64,000 bases of DNA from assembly GCA_039621445.1 (NCBI GenBank), contig CP154955.1:40928426-40992425 (forward strand), written 5' to 3'. A program made the position numbers and the translations under genes. Of the stretch, positions 43,103-53,535 are shown piece by piece. Under the pieces are notes generated by a model, which ran no database searches, was not told the origin of the DNA, and saw nothing but the letters and a program-made list of their open reading frames with translations. Source of the stretch: Euglena gracilis. Its lineage: Eukaryota; Euglenida; Euglenophyceae; Euglenales. Position 1 is the stretch's first letter; the number at the start of each line of letters is the position of its first letter.

Positions 43103-44200
43103 CTAGACGCGGAGAGGGGGTGCATGCATTTTCTCCCTCTCTGCTGGCGGACTCTCTTTTGCTGGACCTTGTCGTCGGTGTTGTCAGATGACATACAGTG
43201 GGGGGGCCTGTGAGAGTCCCCCCCATTGTTTTGATATTCCCCTGCCATGGGTGAAGTAAAATGATCTGGGGGGCTTGTCCTCTTTCATTGCACTCCCGCT
43301 TGTGGTGCATCCTCCTGGGGCTGCTGCAGTTGATTTAATTGAGGTTTGTACCTTAGCTTCTGGGTGGCCATTTCTGGACCACCTCTTTGGCCTCCATGGT
43401 CCTTTGGACGTATTTGACCTCCCTGGCCTGGTAAATTCTGGCCTCCATGACCCTGAAGATTCTGGCCTCCGTGGCCCTGCGCTTGTTGGCCTCTATGGCC
43501 GTGCAAATGAGATTGCACATAGTTCTGGCCTCACACTCCCCCGAGAGCACCGGAAGGTGGTAGAAGGGGACACCGAGGGCAGAGAACAAAGGCTATGTGT
43601 GCCTTTTTTTGCCGGCAAAAAGGAAGGACCTCGGATAGGAGAAGTGCGGAGCCCGAGGTGTCCATATGGCTCCGATCTCCCCTCCGTGGGGCTGTGCTTG
43701 ACCTCGGTCTCCAGCTCCTCTGTTAATCTGGGGGGGGCTTCTGTGCCCCCACTTCTTCCACTTGAGAGCGGACGTTGTGCTAGAAAAATTGGGGGGATTT
43801 GACTGACCTTCTCTTACCCTTCCTGTGGGGAGATGCTTGTGGAATGGGCCCCCATGGCCACCACTATGTCCTTGAATCCATCTTCCTCACGTTTTCCTGG
43901 CAGCTGGTGGGTCTTGTGGCACATGCCTCTGGAATCTTCTGGGTTTCTTATGCGTCATATTGCTTAGCTTTCGGCCCCCAATGCCCAGATATTTCTGCCC
44001 CTGTTGGCATTGGGGTGCCTTCCTCCTGGTCTTTCTGGACACTGTGGTCCACAGTCCGTGGCCGTCACTTTGCGGGTTTTTTTTTCTGGGATATTTTCAA
44101 TGTGGGGATCTCGGGGCGGCTACGGCCTGCAACGTGTTGTCAGCACCAGGCCTAAAAGCTGCTGCGGCGACTTTTGCTCCTGGTAGGTCGCGCCGTGTTC
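43103..44200 (-). pseudogene. DIRS-like element E1, right piece: Gag-like region
   Basis: The minus strand parallels E2 59,080-59,940. It has the Gln-rich leader (QLNQLQQPQEDAPQAG), GQGHGGQNLQGHGGQNLPGQGGQ-type repeats (43,285-43,518) and the segment read on the plus strand as TGGTCTTTCTGACCACTG-like at 44,030. This is the upstream part of the element whose RT lies at 25,260-26,600, separated by insertion of element C. Frames are broken. Confidence 0.7.
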
Positions 44201-44814
44201 AGAAACCTAATTTTTTTTCACTGCATTTATCATTGTAGTCGAATTTGATAGTTGACGTGTCAATTGGTGCTCGTCAGGTTTGTCTCTCCCCCTGGACGCT
44301 GGCACTCCCAGGAAGGATGACCTGGGGGGAACTGACCGTGAGGGCGAAGCAGAAGAGGAGGGTGAGGCCCTGTGCCACCTGGTTAGGGCAGGCTGACGTT
44401 TAACGTGAGGTTGTGGGAAAAGAAGAAAGGCGTGGAGCATATTGCTCCTTCCACAGTACGGTGGCTTGACTTCTGTTCATCCCCATCTGGGGGCTGTCTG
44501 GTTACCCTCTCTAGGGGCCTGGACGTCAGGGATTCCCTCTGCCCTTCGTCCTGCAGTGGACAAGGAGGGAGGAATGAGATTTGACTGGGAGCCATACCCT
44601 TTGGATGTACAGGAACTTCTCCATACTTGGATGCCATAGCCTCCTCTTCCACCATTGAATCCTCCTCTGAATCCCTTGAATCCCCCTTTGAATTTCCACC
44701 CTCAGCTGCCTGTGGGGGTGGGAAAATGCCGCCACTCCACCCCACCCACCGGTGTGTTCATACCAGCACTGCTCAGCTGCTGCCGAGAACCCCTCCACCT
44801 GAAGAGATTTTTTG
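44201..44814. other. Junction between E1 and element D
   Basis: No recognised gene. A minus-strand open frame at 44,383-44,745 has low-complexity acidic/Ser composition and no motif. Confidence 0.3.
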
Positions 44815-46625
44815 GAAAGAGACAATTCGATAACGGTAATCGGGACCTTTGTCGATAACCCGACGATTGTGATTGTCCAGATTTGTGCGAATATCCGGAG
44901 GAGCGCGAGCTCCGTGAGGATTGTGAACCCCTTGGACTCTGATACCGCTTTCGCGTATCAGGGTGGGGGTAGTCACGGGACGTATGCCCTGCTTTGTTGC
45001 ACAAAAAGCAAGTTTTGTCAGAAGATTGGTCAGATGAGCGTGGATAGCGCGTTTTTGTATCTCCCCTTGGGGAGTTTGCATGTTTACCATATCCCCGTGG
45101 GGATTTTGGCGATTTTGGAGAAGAAGTCTTTTGTAGGGCACTTACCGTACCGCTAGGGAGACCAGCGGCAGGGTGGTGGGTGTAAGCCGATTGTATCTGT
45201 CCCAAAAGTTGTGAGAGTTTCATTTGTTTGGAAACGTAGTTCCATCGTTGTTCAAGTGTAAGTTTGTTGTCCGCGAGTTCCTCGCTGTGGATGTCCTTGA
45301 TAATTGTAGGAATGAAATGGAGGAGAACCGCATCGAATTGTTCTTTCATTTGGTTCTCTCCCAGTTCATCAACCTCAGAAGCCAATCCCAACCATTTGGA
45401 ATACCAAAGGTCGATTGACTTCCATTTTCGGTCACTGGGCGCGAATTGCCGCCATTTTTTCTCCAGCGTAATTCGCGAAATTAGGCTTGAACAGGTTGAC
45501 GCATATTGGTCAACCAGTTCATCAAAAGTAATCCGATTCCGGATCACAAGTTGTCGGGCGCGATCTTTTTCTTCCTTGGGAAGGCAATCAATGAATTCCA
45601 TTTTGATTACCTCGGGGTTCCCGTCTTGGGTTGGACCCTTCAAGTCCCAGTAGTATGTCCAGTCGCGCCAAAATTGTTTCCAAGTTGTGGTATCTCCGTC
45701 CCATTGTGGCTTAACTTTGTTGGCAATTGTGATTGTACCTTTAAAATAGCGTTGTGGACCGCGATTTCCGTCGTAATTGTTGGGATAAGGTTGTTGTTGT
45801 GGCATGCGCGATTGCGCATCCATGATGGTACTCATGGTACCGTAGGCACCATGGGTATTTGGTACAGCACAATTCCGCGAATTGTATGGTTGTGGTTCGC
45901 GATTCCGTGATTCGGATTGTGAACTGTCGCGATTCCGCGATTCGGGGTGTGGTACCATACCAGGGGGGTAGGAATCCCGTTGTTCACCCGCAAAACGGGG
46001 AACTGCGGTAAATTCCGTGCTTCGCATTCGCGATCCATGACCAATACCCGGGGTAGGGGTATGGCTCATACCGTGAATCAGTCCGGATTCGCGAATTTCT
46101 TGTTGTAAAACCGGAGGATTTGCGGTTTTTGTGGTAAAAATCGGTTCCTCATCCGAAGATTCACCCTTAGGGGGGGGGAATCTTAAGTTGTGGTATAAAC
46201 GGGCGATTGTAATCGCGATTGTAGGCATGTTCATGATTATGTGCATCCGTGGATGCTTGTAGGGCATGTGCATCCGAAGATGCTTGTAAGGGTGCGCATA
46301 CTGCGCTTTTGGAAGGATTGGCATCCAACGAATCGTGAATTTGATGCACAAAGTCGCGAGTTGGATGTCGGGCATCCGAAGATGCTTCGGTTGATGCGCG
46401 AAAAGCGCGTTGTGAGCTGGAAGTTGCATTTTGACCACCGAAAACACGGTTTTCAGGGGCAAAGTGCGGGGGGTTGCGTGATTTTGCATGAATCTCGTCC
46501 AAACTCAATGCAAAATCTTGGATACATTGTTCCAATGAACCAACCACTTGGAAAAGGTCCGAAATTCGTTCAACACCACCCTGCAAACGCTTAATACGTT
46601 TGCGGTATGAGGGCAATTCATCCAA
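44815..46625 (-). pseudogene. gag: Element D Gag, capsid-like domain and knuckle
   Basis: MDELPSYRKRIKRLQGGVERI (46,625) matches element C LDDFSRYRKRIRSLEDQVDRI. In the frame 46,489-44,815, VKPQWDGDTTTWKQFWRDW...LEQRWNYVSKQMKLSQLLGQIQSAY is nearly the element C capsid-like domain. The knuckle reads CFLCNKAGHTSRDY: the last Cys is replaced by Tyr, so zinc binding is probably lost. Here the segment before the capsid domain is in frame without the TGA found in element C. The copy ends shortly after GYRQRSR. Confidence 0.82.
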
Positions 46626-46912
46626 AAATGGTAATTTGTCAACAATGGAGTCAAATCCGCTGAAAGCTTTGGAAAAGTGGTGTCCAAGAATTGGACCCGC
46701 TTAATCAAAGTTTCCATGTTGGAACGGCGTTCAACCGATTCTCGGTTTGTGGGGTTGTGGTACCCAACGTGGGTTGGGGTACCCCTACCGCATTTTCAGC
46801 GGTTTTGTCATCCATCATTGTAGAAAGTCGGTTCTCCAACACCGAAATTTGTTGTTAAGAAATTTGTTTTAGTGTGAGAACTTGTTGGGTGACCGAATTT
46901 TCTCTTTCCTCA

Positions 46913-48732
46913 TCAAGGTTTCAGAAAATTCTTGTAAGTTTTCCTGATTTTTCGCAAGCATTTGATCGTAGAACGTGCGAAAATAAAGGGGTAGTTCGAC
47001 TTCGCGAACCGTTTGTCCATCCGAGGATGGTTGGAGTCCGGAGACCCTTGTAGAAAGTGTTTGTACGCGTTTTTTTGTAAATGGGAAGTGGTGGATTGTA
47101 AGGTTTTGTGTTGGGTATTCAAATCTGCAAGTGCGGTTTCAATGCCGGTGATATCCGGAATTGAGTTTTGAATACCGTTGCACCGTTTGTGCAAATCCGC
47201 AAACGCGGCTTCGATTTTGTCCACATCCGCTTGTAACTGATTGTGCAAATCGGTTACAGTGGATCGTAGTGCTCCCATACTGGGATTTTTGGTGGAAGTT
47301 TCCACAAAGCGACGTTGTAAGGCCCCAATTGCGGTTTGTAGTCCCGAAACATCCGCAAAAGCGGTTTTCAGGTCTGCAAACACAATTTGGAGGTCTGCAT
47401 TCGCGGTTTGGATGGTAGTTATGACCGTTTCTCGGTCTTGGAGTTCCACATTCGCGGTTTGTAAGCTAAGAATCACCGCATCGCGGGATTCGAGTTCCGC
47501 CGTAGCGGTTTGTAGCGCATTGGAAGCAGTTTCAAGCTTTTGTATATCGTTTTGCCACTTTTCATGGAGGAAATCTTACCGCGCGATTTCCGCCACTTGA
47601 GTGTGCAATGTGGTCACATTGTGGGAAACTTCACCGCATTTGCAGGAAGTTTGTTCCAAACGAGCAATCCGCTCTTCCAGTTGTTGAGCAAAAGCTCTTT
47701 GTACATAGTTTTGGCGTATTTGTGCAAAATTTTGATGAAAACTCGCGTTTTCATCACCCAAACGCAAAATGCGTTCTTGGGATTGTTGTACAACATTGGA
47801 CAGGGATGAGAAGTGCTCATATGAGACATATGAGCCAAGTTCCGCACCCGTAGGCGCTTTATCCTGTTGTTGTAGGCGGGACTGCATTTCTTGCATTGTA
47901 TAAGAAAAGTTTTCCATTTGTGTGAACAATTGTTGTAGATTTTGTTGTAATTGTGAAAATTTTGCGTTATTCCGCGATTCCGTGGTGTGGAGGGTCTCTT
48001 GTACCTGTTGGAAGTTTTGCACCAAGGTTTCGCGCAAAAATGTGTCAAAACCTTGGTGGAGGTTCTGAAGGTCCTTTGGAGTGGAGTTAAAATTCTTTTG
48101 GCAAAATTGTCTAAATTCTTGGATGTATTGCCAAAGGAAGTCCAGCTTGCCGAAAACGGCCTTGTGACTATCTTCATCAAATTGTAGGACTTGGTTCAGT
48201 GTTTTAGCGCAAATTTGGACACATGCTTCGATGTGTCGAAATTGCTGTTGTACTGGGTGGTTCTCCGGTAAATTTGCGACTACGCGCTCAACGGCATTAC
48301 TGGAGAACGAATCCCGGTCTTCCTCGGGGTCATTATCCATGGGACCAATGACACCAGCAGTGTCCGGGACCACCAACCGCATTTCAGCGGACCAAGGTAG
48401 TTTTGGGATTTCTCCCAATTGTGGAGGGGGGGGCAAGTCCCGAATGGGGGTTACCGGTGGTAGGGCTGGGGGGGTTGGAAAAAACAAGGTGTTTCCAACC
48501 CGTCCTCGTAAGGGGGGGGCTTAATAGGCAATTGGGTGCCAAAAGGCACTAATTGCCAGTCCCGTTCGGGCATTCTGCCCACTTGTGAGTCAGACTCCGC
48601 AGAAGCAGAGAAGGTCCATAGACCCATTGTAGGGTTATGTTGTACCGCAAATGCGGCTGCTTTAACGGTGGGTCCGCAAATGCGGGTTGGGTCCGTAGAC
48701 CCTTGGAGGGGGGGGCACCGCCGAAGCGGCAT
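46913..48732 (-). pseudogene. gag: Element D Gag, N-terminal and coiled-coil part
   Basis: DGLETPCFFQPP (~48,490) and PPPPQLGEIPKLPWSAEMRLVVP match element C (GLETPCFFQPP, PPPPDLGCYPALPWQPETRLVVP). The frame 48,487-47,576 continues with LNQVLQFDEDSHKAVFGKLDF...ARLEQTSCKCGEV, a coiled coil. It is followed in other frames by 47,476-46,913 (repeated IQTANADLQ/LKTAFADV units, a heptad-rich stretch). Frame changes near 48,490 and 47,540. Confidence 0.78.
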
Positions 48733-49130
48733 GGGTCCGAAGGCCTTTGGAGGGGGGGGGGGGCACCGCCGAAGCGGCTTGGGTCCGAAGACCCTTGGAG
48801 GGGGGGTGTACCGCCGAAGCGGCTTGGGTCCGAAGACCCTTTGGGGGGGGGGTCCCGCCGAAGCGGCTTGGGTCCGGAGACCCTTGGAGGGGGAGGAACC
48901 GCCGAAGCGGCTTGTTGTAGGGGGGGGGCACCGCTAATGCGGTTTTGGTTCGAAAACCCAGTTATGGGGAGGGTACAGTCGAAGCGGCTTGGACGTCCGC
49001 CCCTTGTATGGAAAAATTTTCCACCGCAGAAGCGGCTGGGGCATTCGCCCTTTGTGGATAAAAATTTTTGTCGCTAAAGCGACTTGGGCATCCGCTCCTT
49101 GCAAGGAAAAATTTCCTGTCGCCGTAGAGA
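48655..49130 (-). repeat. Tandem array of small hairpins in element D leader
   Basis: About ten imperfect units of roughly 45-50 bp separated by G-runs. Most contain two perfect stem-loops: CCGC-CGAA-GCGG (for example 48,811-48,822) and GGGTC-CGAA-GACCC (48,781-48,794; 48,826-48,839). Where the stem sequence changes, both arms change: ACCGC-TAAT-GCGGT (48,930-48,943), CCGC-AGAA-GCGG (49,024), GTCGC-TAAA-GCGAC (49,070-49,083). It lies between the PBS and the clearly coding part of gag. Confidence 0.75.
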
Positions 49131-49426
49131 CTTCGTCCGCATTCTGCAGTCCACCGAGCGAACCTGTTAACTAAGCATAGTTAATAGGTGCGTTTCCCGT
49201 GTGCGCATGTGCGCTTTGCATTTATGATGACAAATTAGAAAAAATTTGTAAAAATCGGAAAAATTGTAAAAATTGTAAAAATGTGTGCTAAAACACACCA
49301 AAATATAAGCAAAGGTGGGGGCTCAGAGGCTTTGTGATGCAGCCGTAGCCACTTGTGCCCCTGAGACACCTCGCCCGTGCTTAGGCGCCTTTTTCTGAGT
49401 TTTTCTTTGGTCGTTCGACCGTTAAA

Positions 49427-49441
49427 CCTATTCTGCTACCA
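49427..49441 (-). promoter_or_regulatory. Primer-binding site of element D
   Basis: TGGTAGCAGAATAGG after a CT spacer following the LTR; the same initiator-tRNA-type word as in element C. Confidence 0.8.
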
Positions 49442-49443
49442 AG

Positions 49444-49871
49444 TGTACGTCCCACCCCGGCTTTTCTACTTAGGCTTTCCTCCTGAAAAGTCCGTGGGGG
49501 GAGTAACAGTAAAACTTGTTTCTCTTTTCCCCTTTTGAAAGCAAAGCACACAAGCAGAAGAATTGGTGGGACGGCAGTCCCTTATATGAAAGTGACTTTT
49601 GCTCTTTCGAGCTTTGTAAAAGAAAGAAATAAAACTTGTATTCAAATGGGCTTCGCCCCCAGATTTCTAAAAGAGAATTGCAAAGCAACAAACCCAATAA
49701 CCTTGAATTAGGAACCAGTTACTTTCGCTAAGCTTTCGCTAGCTCTGAGATTCTCTCTTTGTCTTATGGTTTAACCATGCCACTGTGTACCTCCTGGCCG
49801 TAGCCAGATTCTAGGCTGTAGCCCATTGTATCTGGTACACAGTGCCATGGCAGAATGGCCGCCTGGTACAC
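49444..49871 (-). repeat. 5' LTR of element D
   Basis: On the minus strand it starts TGTGTACCAGGCG (13 bases identical to the element C LTR) and ends GACGTACA, two bases before the PBS. A 17-base inverted repeat with one mismatch (CCATGCCACTGTGTACC at 49,776-49,792 versus 49,834-49,850) lies near its start, and TGTGTACC occurs again at 49,841, so a shorter LTR is possible. Confidence 0.7.
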
Positions 49872-49959
49872 AGTGTCCCCCCCCTCTCCCCCCCCCCCCG
49901 GCCCCCACTCTATGACCGAGGCCTTTTGAACACAAACTTTCTTTTACGGGTGGGGGGGG

Positions 49960-50055
49960 TCGGGCTCACAAGGTCTTTATGCTTCGCCCTCGGTGTCCCT
50001 TCCTCACTTGTCGGTTTTCCTCGAGGTAGTACGAGACACCTCGGGCTCCGCACTT
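49960..50055 (-). repeat. Inverted terminal repeat of E2 (3' end)
   Basis: CTCACAAGGTCTTTATGCTT...CCCTCGGTGTCCC...CCTCGAGGTAGTACGAG is the inverse of 60,225-60,300. The outer C-rich segment (49,872-49,960) recurs outside the E3 repeat at 60,430-60,525. Confidence 0.7.
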
Positions 50056-50216
50056 TTCCCTTGATTGTGCACTAAAATTAGGGGGGCCAGGACATTTTCT
50101 AAGGCACCATGGGCACCAAGCCTTTGATAGTGGGCTGTAAAAGCCTACACCCCTCTCCACTGGCCAAATTTCACAAACTTCTTGGGCAGAAAGGCCCAAT
50201 TTTTTGAGTAAACCAA
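50056..50216 (-). pseudogene. E2 tyrosine recombinase, C-terminal piece
   Basis: Corresponds to E3 60,612-60,787: KKLGLSAQEVCEI then, in a shifted frame, AFTAHYQRLGAHGALENVLA. The nucleophile region is YQRL preceded by His (AYYQRL in E3). Frameshifted. Cut at 50,216 by element T1; continues at 52,985. Confidence 0.65.
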
Positions 50217-50355
50217 TGTGAGCGCCGTTAAGGCCTTGCATTGCCTTTCCCTGGAATTGTGCTGTGATTTTGGTTTTAGGATTTAGCAAATGACAATTAG
50301 GAGTTGCCAATTACAATTTCACCTGTGATTTGTCTGTGTGCAGGTGGCAAACTCC

Positions 50356-50589
50356 ATGTACTGTTTGAGCTCGTCTGGCGTTGTCTTGTGCACTGCAAGT
50401 TGAAGATTTGGATTTGGAAACATTTTACAGAAAGATTTGGAGATGTCAAGATTTCAAGATCCACCAGGTGGAAAGGCCAAAGCAACAGGCAGGGGGTATC
50501 CCCCCCTGAGAGATGCCAGATTGGGAGATGGGAAATCTGGCAAAGGCCAGCGTCCTGTGCCGGACCCTGGGCCTTCACAAACAGTACAT
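50356..50589 (+). promoter_or_regulatory. T1 self-priming pair
   Basis: CAAACAGTACAT (50,578-50,589) begins directly after the LTR, where a PBS belongs, and is the exact reverse complement of ATGTACTGTTTG inside the LTR (50,356-50,367). No tRNA-type TGG word is present. In Tf1-type elements the first bases of the RNA fold back onto such a PBS; by analogy, transcription would start at about 50,356. The same pair exists in the second unit (51,559-51,570 and 51,781-51,792). Confidence 0.7.
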
Positions 50590-50913
50590 CACGTTTGTCC
50601 ATTACTTGGATATTCATGCTGTTCTGGTGAGCACACTGGGTGTGATTGCAAGTGTCATCAGATGAAGGCTCTGAAGGCCATGCCTGTGAGGCGCATTGGG
50701 TGCCTGAGGCTGAGTGTTGAGGAACAGCCAGATGGCAAGGCAAGATCTGTGGCAATCCAGATGGAGCCATGGATGGCTCTGGATCGTGATGAGATTGTCT
50801 CAATTTGCAGTGCTGGAGAGCCTGGGGCTACAAACGGCATGTTGCCATCGAAATCTGCAAAGAGAAGACGACGGCGGAAGGCCTTGGCTGTGGCCAGGGC
50901 ATTGCAATGTTGA
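50443..50913 (+). CDS. T1 small protein, copy 1
   Basis: 156 codons from ATG 50,443, crossing from LTR into the internal region, about 87 bases after the inferred RNA start. Gly/Lys/Pro-rich N-terminus (SRFQDPPGGKAKATGRG), a Cys/His cluster (HHVCPLLGYSCCSGEHTGC then DCKCH) and a basic end (KSAKRRRRRKA) that could be a nuclear or nucleic-acid-binding signal. Function unknown; a minimal Gag-like RNA-binding protein is one possibility. An open minus-strand frame overlaps it, but the position after the inferred start favours this one. Confidence 0.45.
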   Translation: MSRFQDPPGGKAKATGRGYPPLRDARLGDGKSGKGQRPVPDPGPSQTVHHVCPLLGYSCCSGEHTGCDCKCHQMKALKAMPVRRIGCLRLSVEEQPDGKARSVAIQMEPWMALDRDEIVSICSAGEPGATNGMLPSKSAKRRRRRKALAVARALQC

Positions 50914-51407
50914 TCTGCAGCTCTGTGTCTGGCAGGCTGATGCCCAGTCCTGTGTGGCTGTGTGGCTCGCCTTGCCTGTGGTGTTTTTCTACCCCTGTCT
51001 CTGTGGTGGCTGTGCCCGACTTCGACATGTCCGTGGCGACCCGCCCGCTGGCTGAGAGGTGGTGATGCCCGGTTGGTGCCGTGGCTGTGATGCCCGAGTG
51101 GCTCGTGGAGATGTTTGTCAGATTTTATGTGGCCAATTCGACATGTATTTTTTCTGGCCTGCCTGCACTGTGGACCGCTTCAAGGGGGCCTTCGGGCTCT
51201 GGGACGCGGTGTACGGCGGGGCTCGGCTACCCCCCCTTCGGGAAGTCATGTCGAGCTTCCACGGTTTCCCGAAAAGAAGAGAGCGGAAACCACGAAGTCT
51301 GGACATGGCAGCCCAAGGGGGCGGGACCGGGTTTCCACTGCACGGCCTAACGTCGCTTCTGTGTGTTTTCTCGATTTTTCGGGTCCAAAAACCCGGAAAA
51401 TCTCGCC
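50914..51407 (+). other. T1 internal non-coding part
   Basis: No recognised protein. Contains GTGGCTGTG-type repeats and, before the PPT, a GGGTCCAAAAACCC hairpin (51,380-51,393). Confidence 0.4.
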
Positions 51408-51419
51408 GGAGAAGGGGAG
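51408..51419 (+). promoter_or_regulatory. T1 polypurine tract
   Basis: GGAGAAGGGGAG directly before LTR2; repeated at 52,612-52,623 before LTR3. It fixes the plus orientation. Confidence 0.8.
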
Positions 51420-51645
51420 TGTGAGCGCCGTTAAGGCCTTGCATTGCCTTTCCCTGGAATTGTGCTGTGATTTTGGTTTTAGGATTTAGCAAATGACAAT
51501 TAGGAGTTGCCAATTACAATTTCACCTGTGATTTGTCTGTGTGCAGGTGGCAAACTCCATGTACTGTTTGAGCTCGTCTGGCGTTGTCTTGTGCACTGCA
51601 AGTTGAAGATTTGGATTTGGAAACATTTTACAGAAAGATTTGGAG

Positions 51646-52116
51646 ATGTCAAGATTTCAAGATCCACCAGGTGGAAAGGCCAAAGCAACAGGCAGGGGGT
51701 ATCCCCCCCTGAGAGATGCCAGATTGGGAGATGGGAAATCTGGCAAAGGCCAGCGTCCTGTGCCGGACCCTGGGCCTTCACAAACAGTACATCACGTTTG
51801 TCCATTACTTGGATATTCATGCTGTTCTGGTGAGCACACTGGGTGTGATTGCAAGTGTCATCAGATGAAGGCTCTGAAGGCCATGCCTGTGAGGCGCATT
51901 GGGTGCCTGAGGCTGAGTGTTGAGGAACAGCCAGATGGCAAGGCAAGATCTGTGGCAATCCAGATGGAGCCATGGATGGCTCTGGATCGTGATGAGATTG
52001 TCTCAATTTGCAGTGCTGGAGAGCCTGGGGCTACAAACGGCATGTTGCCATCGAAATCTGCAAAGAGAAGACGACGGCGGAAGGCCTTGGCTGTGGCCAG
52101 GGCATTGCAATGTTGA
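51646..52116 (+). CDS. T1 small protein, copy 2
   Basis: Identical in translation to copy 1 and in the same position in the second unit. Conservation cannot be used as evidence of selection because the units are nearly identical throughout. Confidence 0.45.
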   Translation: MSRFQDPPGGKAKATGRGYPPLRDARLGDGKSGKGQRPVPDPGPSQTVHHVCPLLGYSCCSGEHTGCDCKCHQMKALKAMPVRRIGCLRLSVEEQPDGKARSVAIQMEPWMALDRDEIVSICSAGEPGATNGMLPSKSAKRRRRRKALAVARALQC

Positions 52117-52984
52117 TCTGCAGCTCTGTGTCTGGCAGGCTGATGCCCAGTCCTGTGTGGCTGTGTGGCTCGCCTTGCCTGTGGTGTTTTTTCTACCCCT
52201 GTCTCTGTGGTGGCTGTGCCCGACTTCGACATGTCCGTGGCGACCCGCCCGCTGGCTGAGAGGTGGTGATGCCCGGTTGGTGCCGTGGCTGTGATGCCCG
52301 AGTGGCTCGTGGAGATGTTTGTCAGATTTTATGTGGCCAATTCGACATGTATTTTTTCTGGCCTGCCTGCACTGTGGACCGCTTCAAGGGGGCCTTCGGG
52401 CTCTGGGACGCGGTGTACGGCGGGGCTCGGCTACCCCCCCTTCGGGAAGTCATGTCGAGCTTCCACGGTTTCCCGAAAAGAAGAGAGCGGAAACCACGAA
52501 GTCTGGACATGGCAGCCCAAGGGGGCGGGACCGGGTTTCCACTGCACGGCCTAACGTCGCTTCTGTGTGTTTTCTCGATTTTTCGGGTCCAAAAACCCGG
52601 AAAATCTCGCCGGAGAAGGGGAGTGTGAGCGCCGTTAAGGCCTTGCATTGCCTTTCCCTGGAATTGTGCTGTGATTTTGGTTTTAGGATTTAGCAAATGA
52701 CAATTAGGAGTTGCCAATTACAATTTCACCTGTGATTTGTCTGTGTGCAGGTGGCAAACTCCATGTACTGTTTGAGCTCGTCTGGCGTTGTCTTGTGCAC
52801 TGCAAGTTGAAGATTTGGATTTGAAAACATTTTACAGAAAGATTTGGAGATGTCAAGATTTCAAGATCCACCAGGTGGAAAGGCCAAAGCAACAGGCAGG
52901 GGGTATCCCCCCCTGAGAGATGCCAGATTGGGAGATGGGAAATCTGGCAAAGGCCAGCGTCCTGTGCCGGACCCTGGGCCTTCA

Positions 52985-53535
52985 CCAACCCCTGCTCCTC
53001 TTGTGGAGTGGGCCCTTCACACCTGGGGTGGCACCCCGTGTTTGGCCAAAAAATCTTCAGTTATGGAAACAATTGCGTCTGCACTTATTGCCCTGAAAGG
53101 CGGTTTTAATGAAATTCAAAGGGGGCCCCAGGTCTGAAGAATAAGCGTGTAGCAGCCACATAGCACAGCATTAAATGAAATGGGCTTATTTGGGGACACT
53201 GGTGAATTGACACCACCCTTTCCCACTTATGGAATTTTTGTCCTTTACGTTTCATCTTGCTGTAGAGTGCCCTACCCAACACACTGATGGTTCGTTTGAC
53301 TTGTGACAAGTCGGAGGATCGGTAAAAACAGAGGATTCGTGAGCAAAAAATAATTTGGGTACGCAATGTACAAATATCAGTGGGCATAGGCGCCTTTGCC
53401 AGCCCCAGGAGGATTGGGAGTGAATCCCAAAATGCCCCATACTTCTCCAAGTTTTGGTTTCAAAGCCTCTTGTAAGGGTTCAACAGAGTGTGGAATCTCA
53501 GCCCACCAAACACAGGAATCAAAAACATAGCACTG
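52985..53535 (-). pseudogene. E2 tyrosine recombinase, middle piece
   Basis: Between T1 and T2. Minus strand: KYGAFWDSLPILLGLAKAP (core-binding domain, ~53,450), ILCFYRSSDLSQVKRTISVLG (~53,330; the Arg of YRSSDL is the first catalytic residue), MKRKGQKFHKWERV (Lys of the beta-hairpin) and ISPFHLMLCYVAATR (~53,180). The HxxR and Tyr boxes lie across T1. It aligns with E3 61,740-61,365. Confidence 0.75.

Larger units (their letters stand above)
44815..49871 (-). mobile_element. Element D: truncated family C relative
   Basis: Minus-strand order: 428-bp LTR (49,871-49,444), PBS, leader with hairpin array, Gag coiled coil, capsid-like Gag, and one CCHC-like knuckle, after which it stops near 44,815. 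Pol and the 3' LTR are absent. Gag segments align with element C along their length, but the LTR is largely different apart from its ends (TGTGTACCAGGCG, ACGTACA). Confidence 0.85.
50217..52984 (+). mobile_element. T1: tandem miniature LTR retrotransposon (LTR-int-LTR-int-LTR)
   Basis: Three 361-bp LTRs (50,217-50,577; 51,420-51,780; 52,624-52,984), each TGTGAGCG...CCTTCA, flank two internal regions of about 842 bp. The units are nearly identical (for example one T-run difference near 52,187 and one base in LTR3). A polypurine tract GGAGAAGGGGAG precedes LTR2 and LTR3. CCAA flanks both ends (50,213-50,216 and 52,985-52,988), and E3 has one CCAA at the empty site (60,784-60,787). It has no RT or integrase, so it depends on another element. 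Size and structure match TRIM elements. Confidence 0.88.

Noticed and set aside
48655-49130. Regular repeats resembling a CRISPR array
   Set aside because: Units are contiguous variants of one sequence with G-runs, there are no unique spacers and no cas genes, and the setting is a retrotransposon leader.
50297-50803. Minus-strand 168-codon frame in T1
   Set aside because: The PPT and LTR ends fix T1 on the plus strand; the frame would be antisense.
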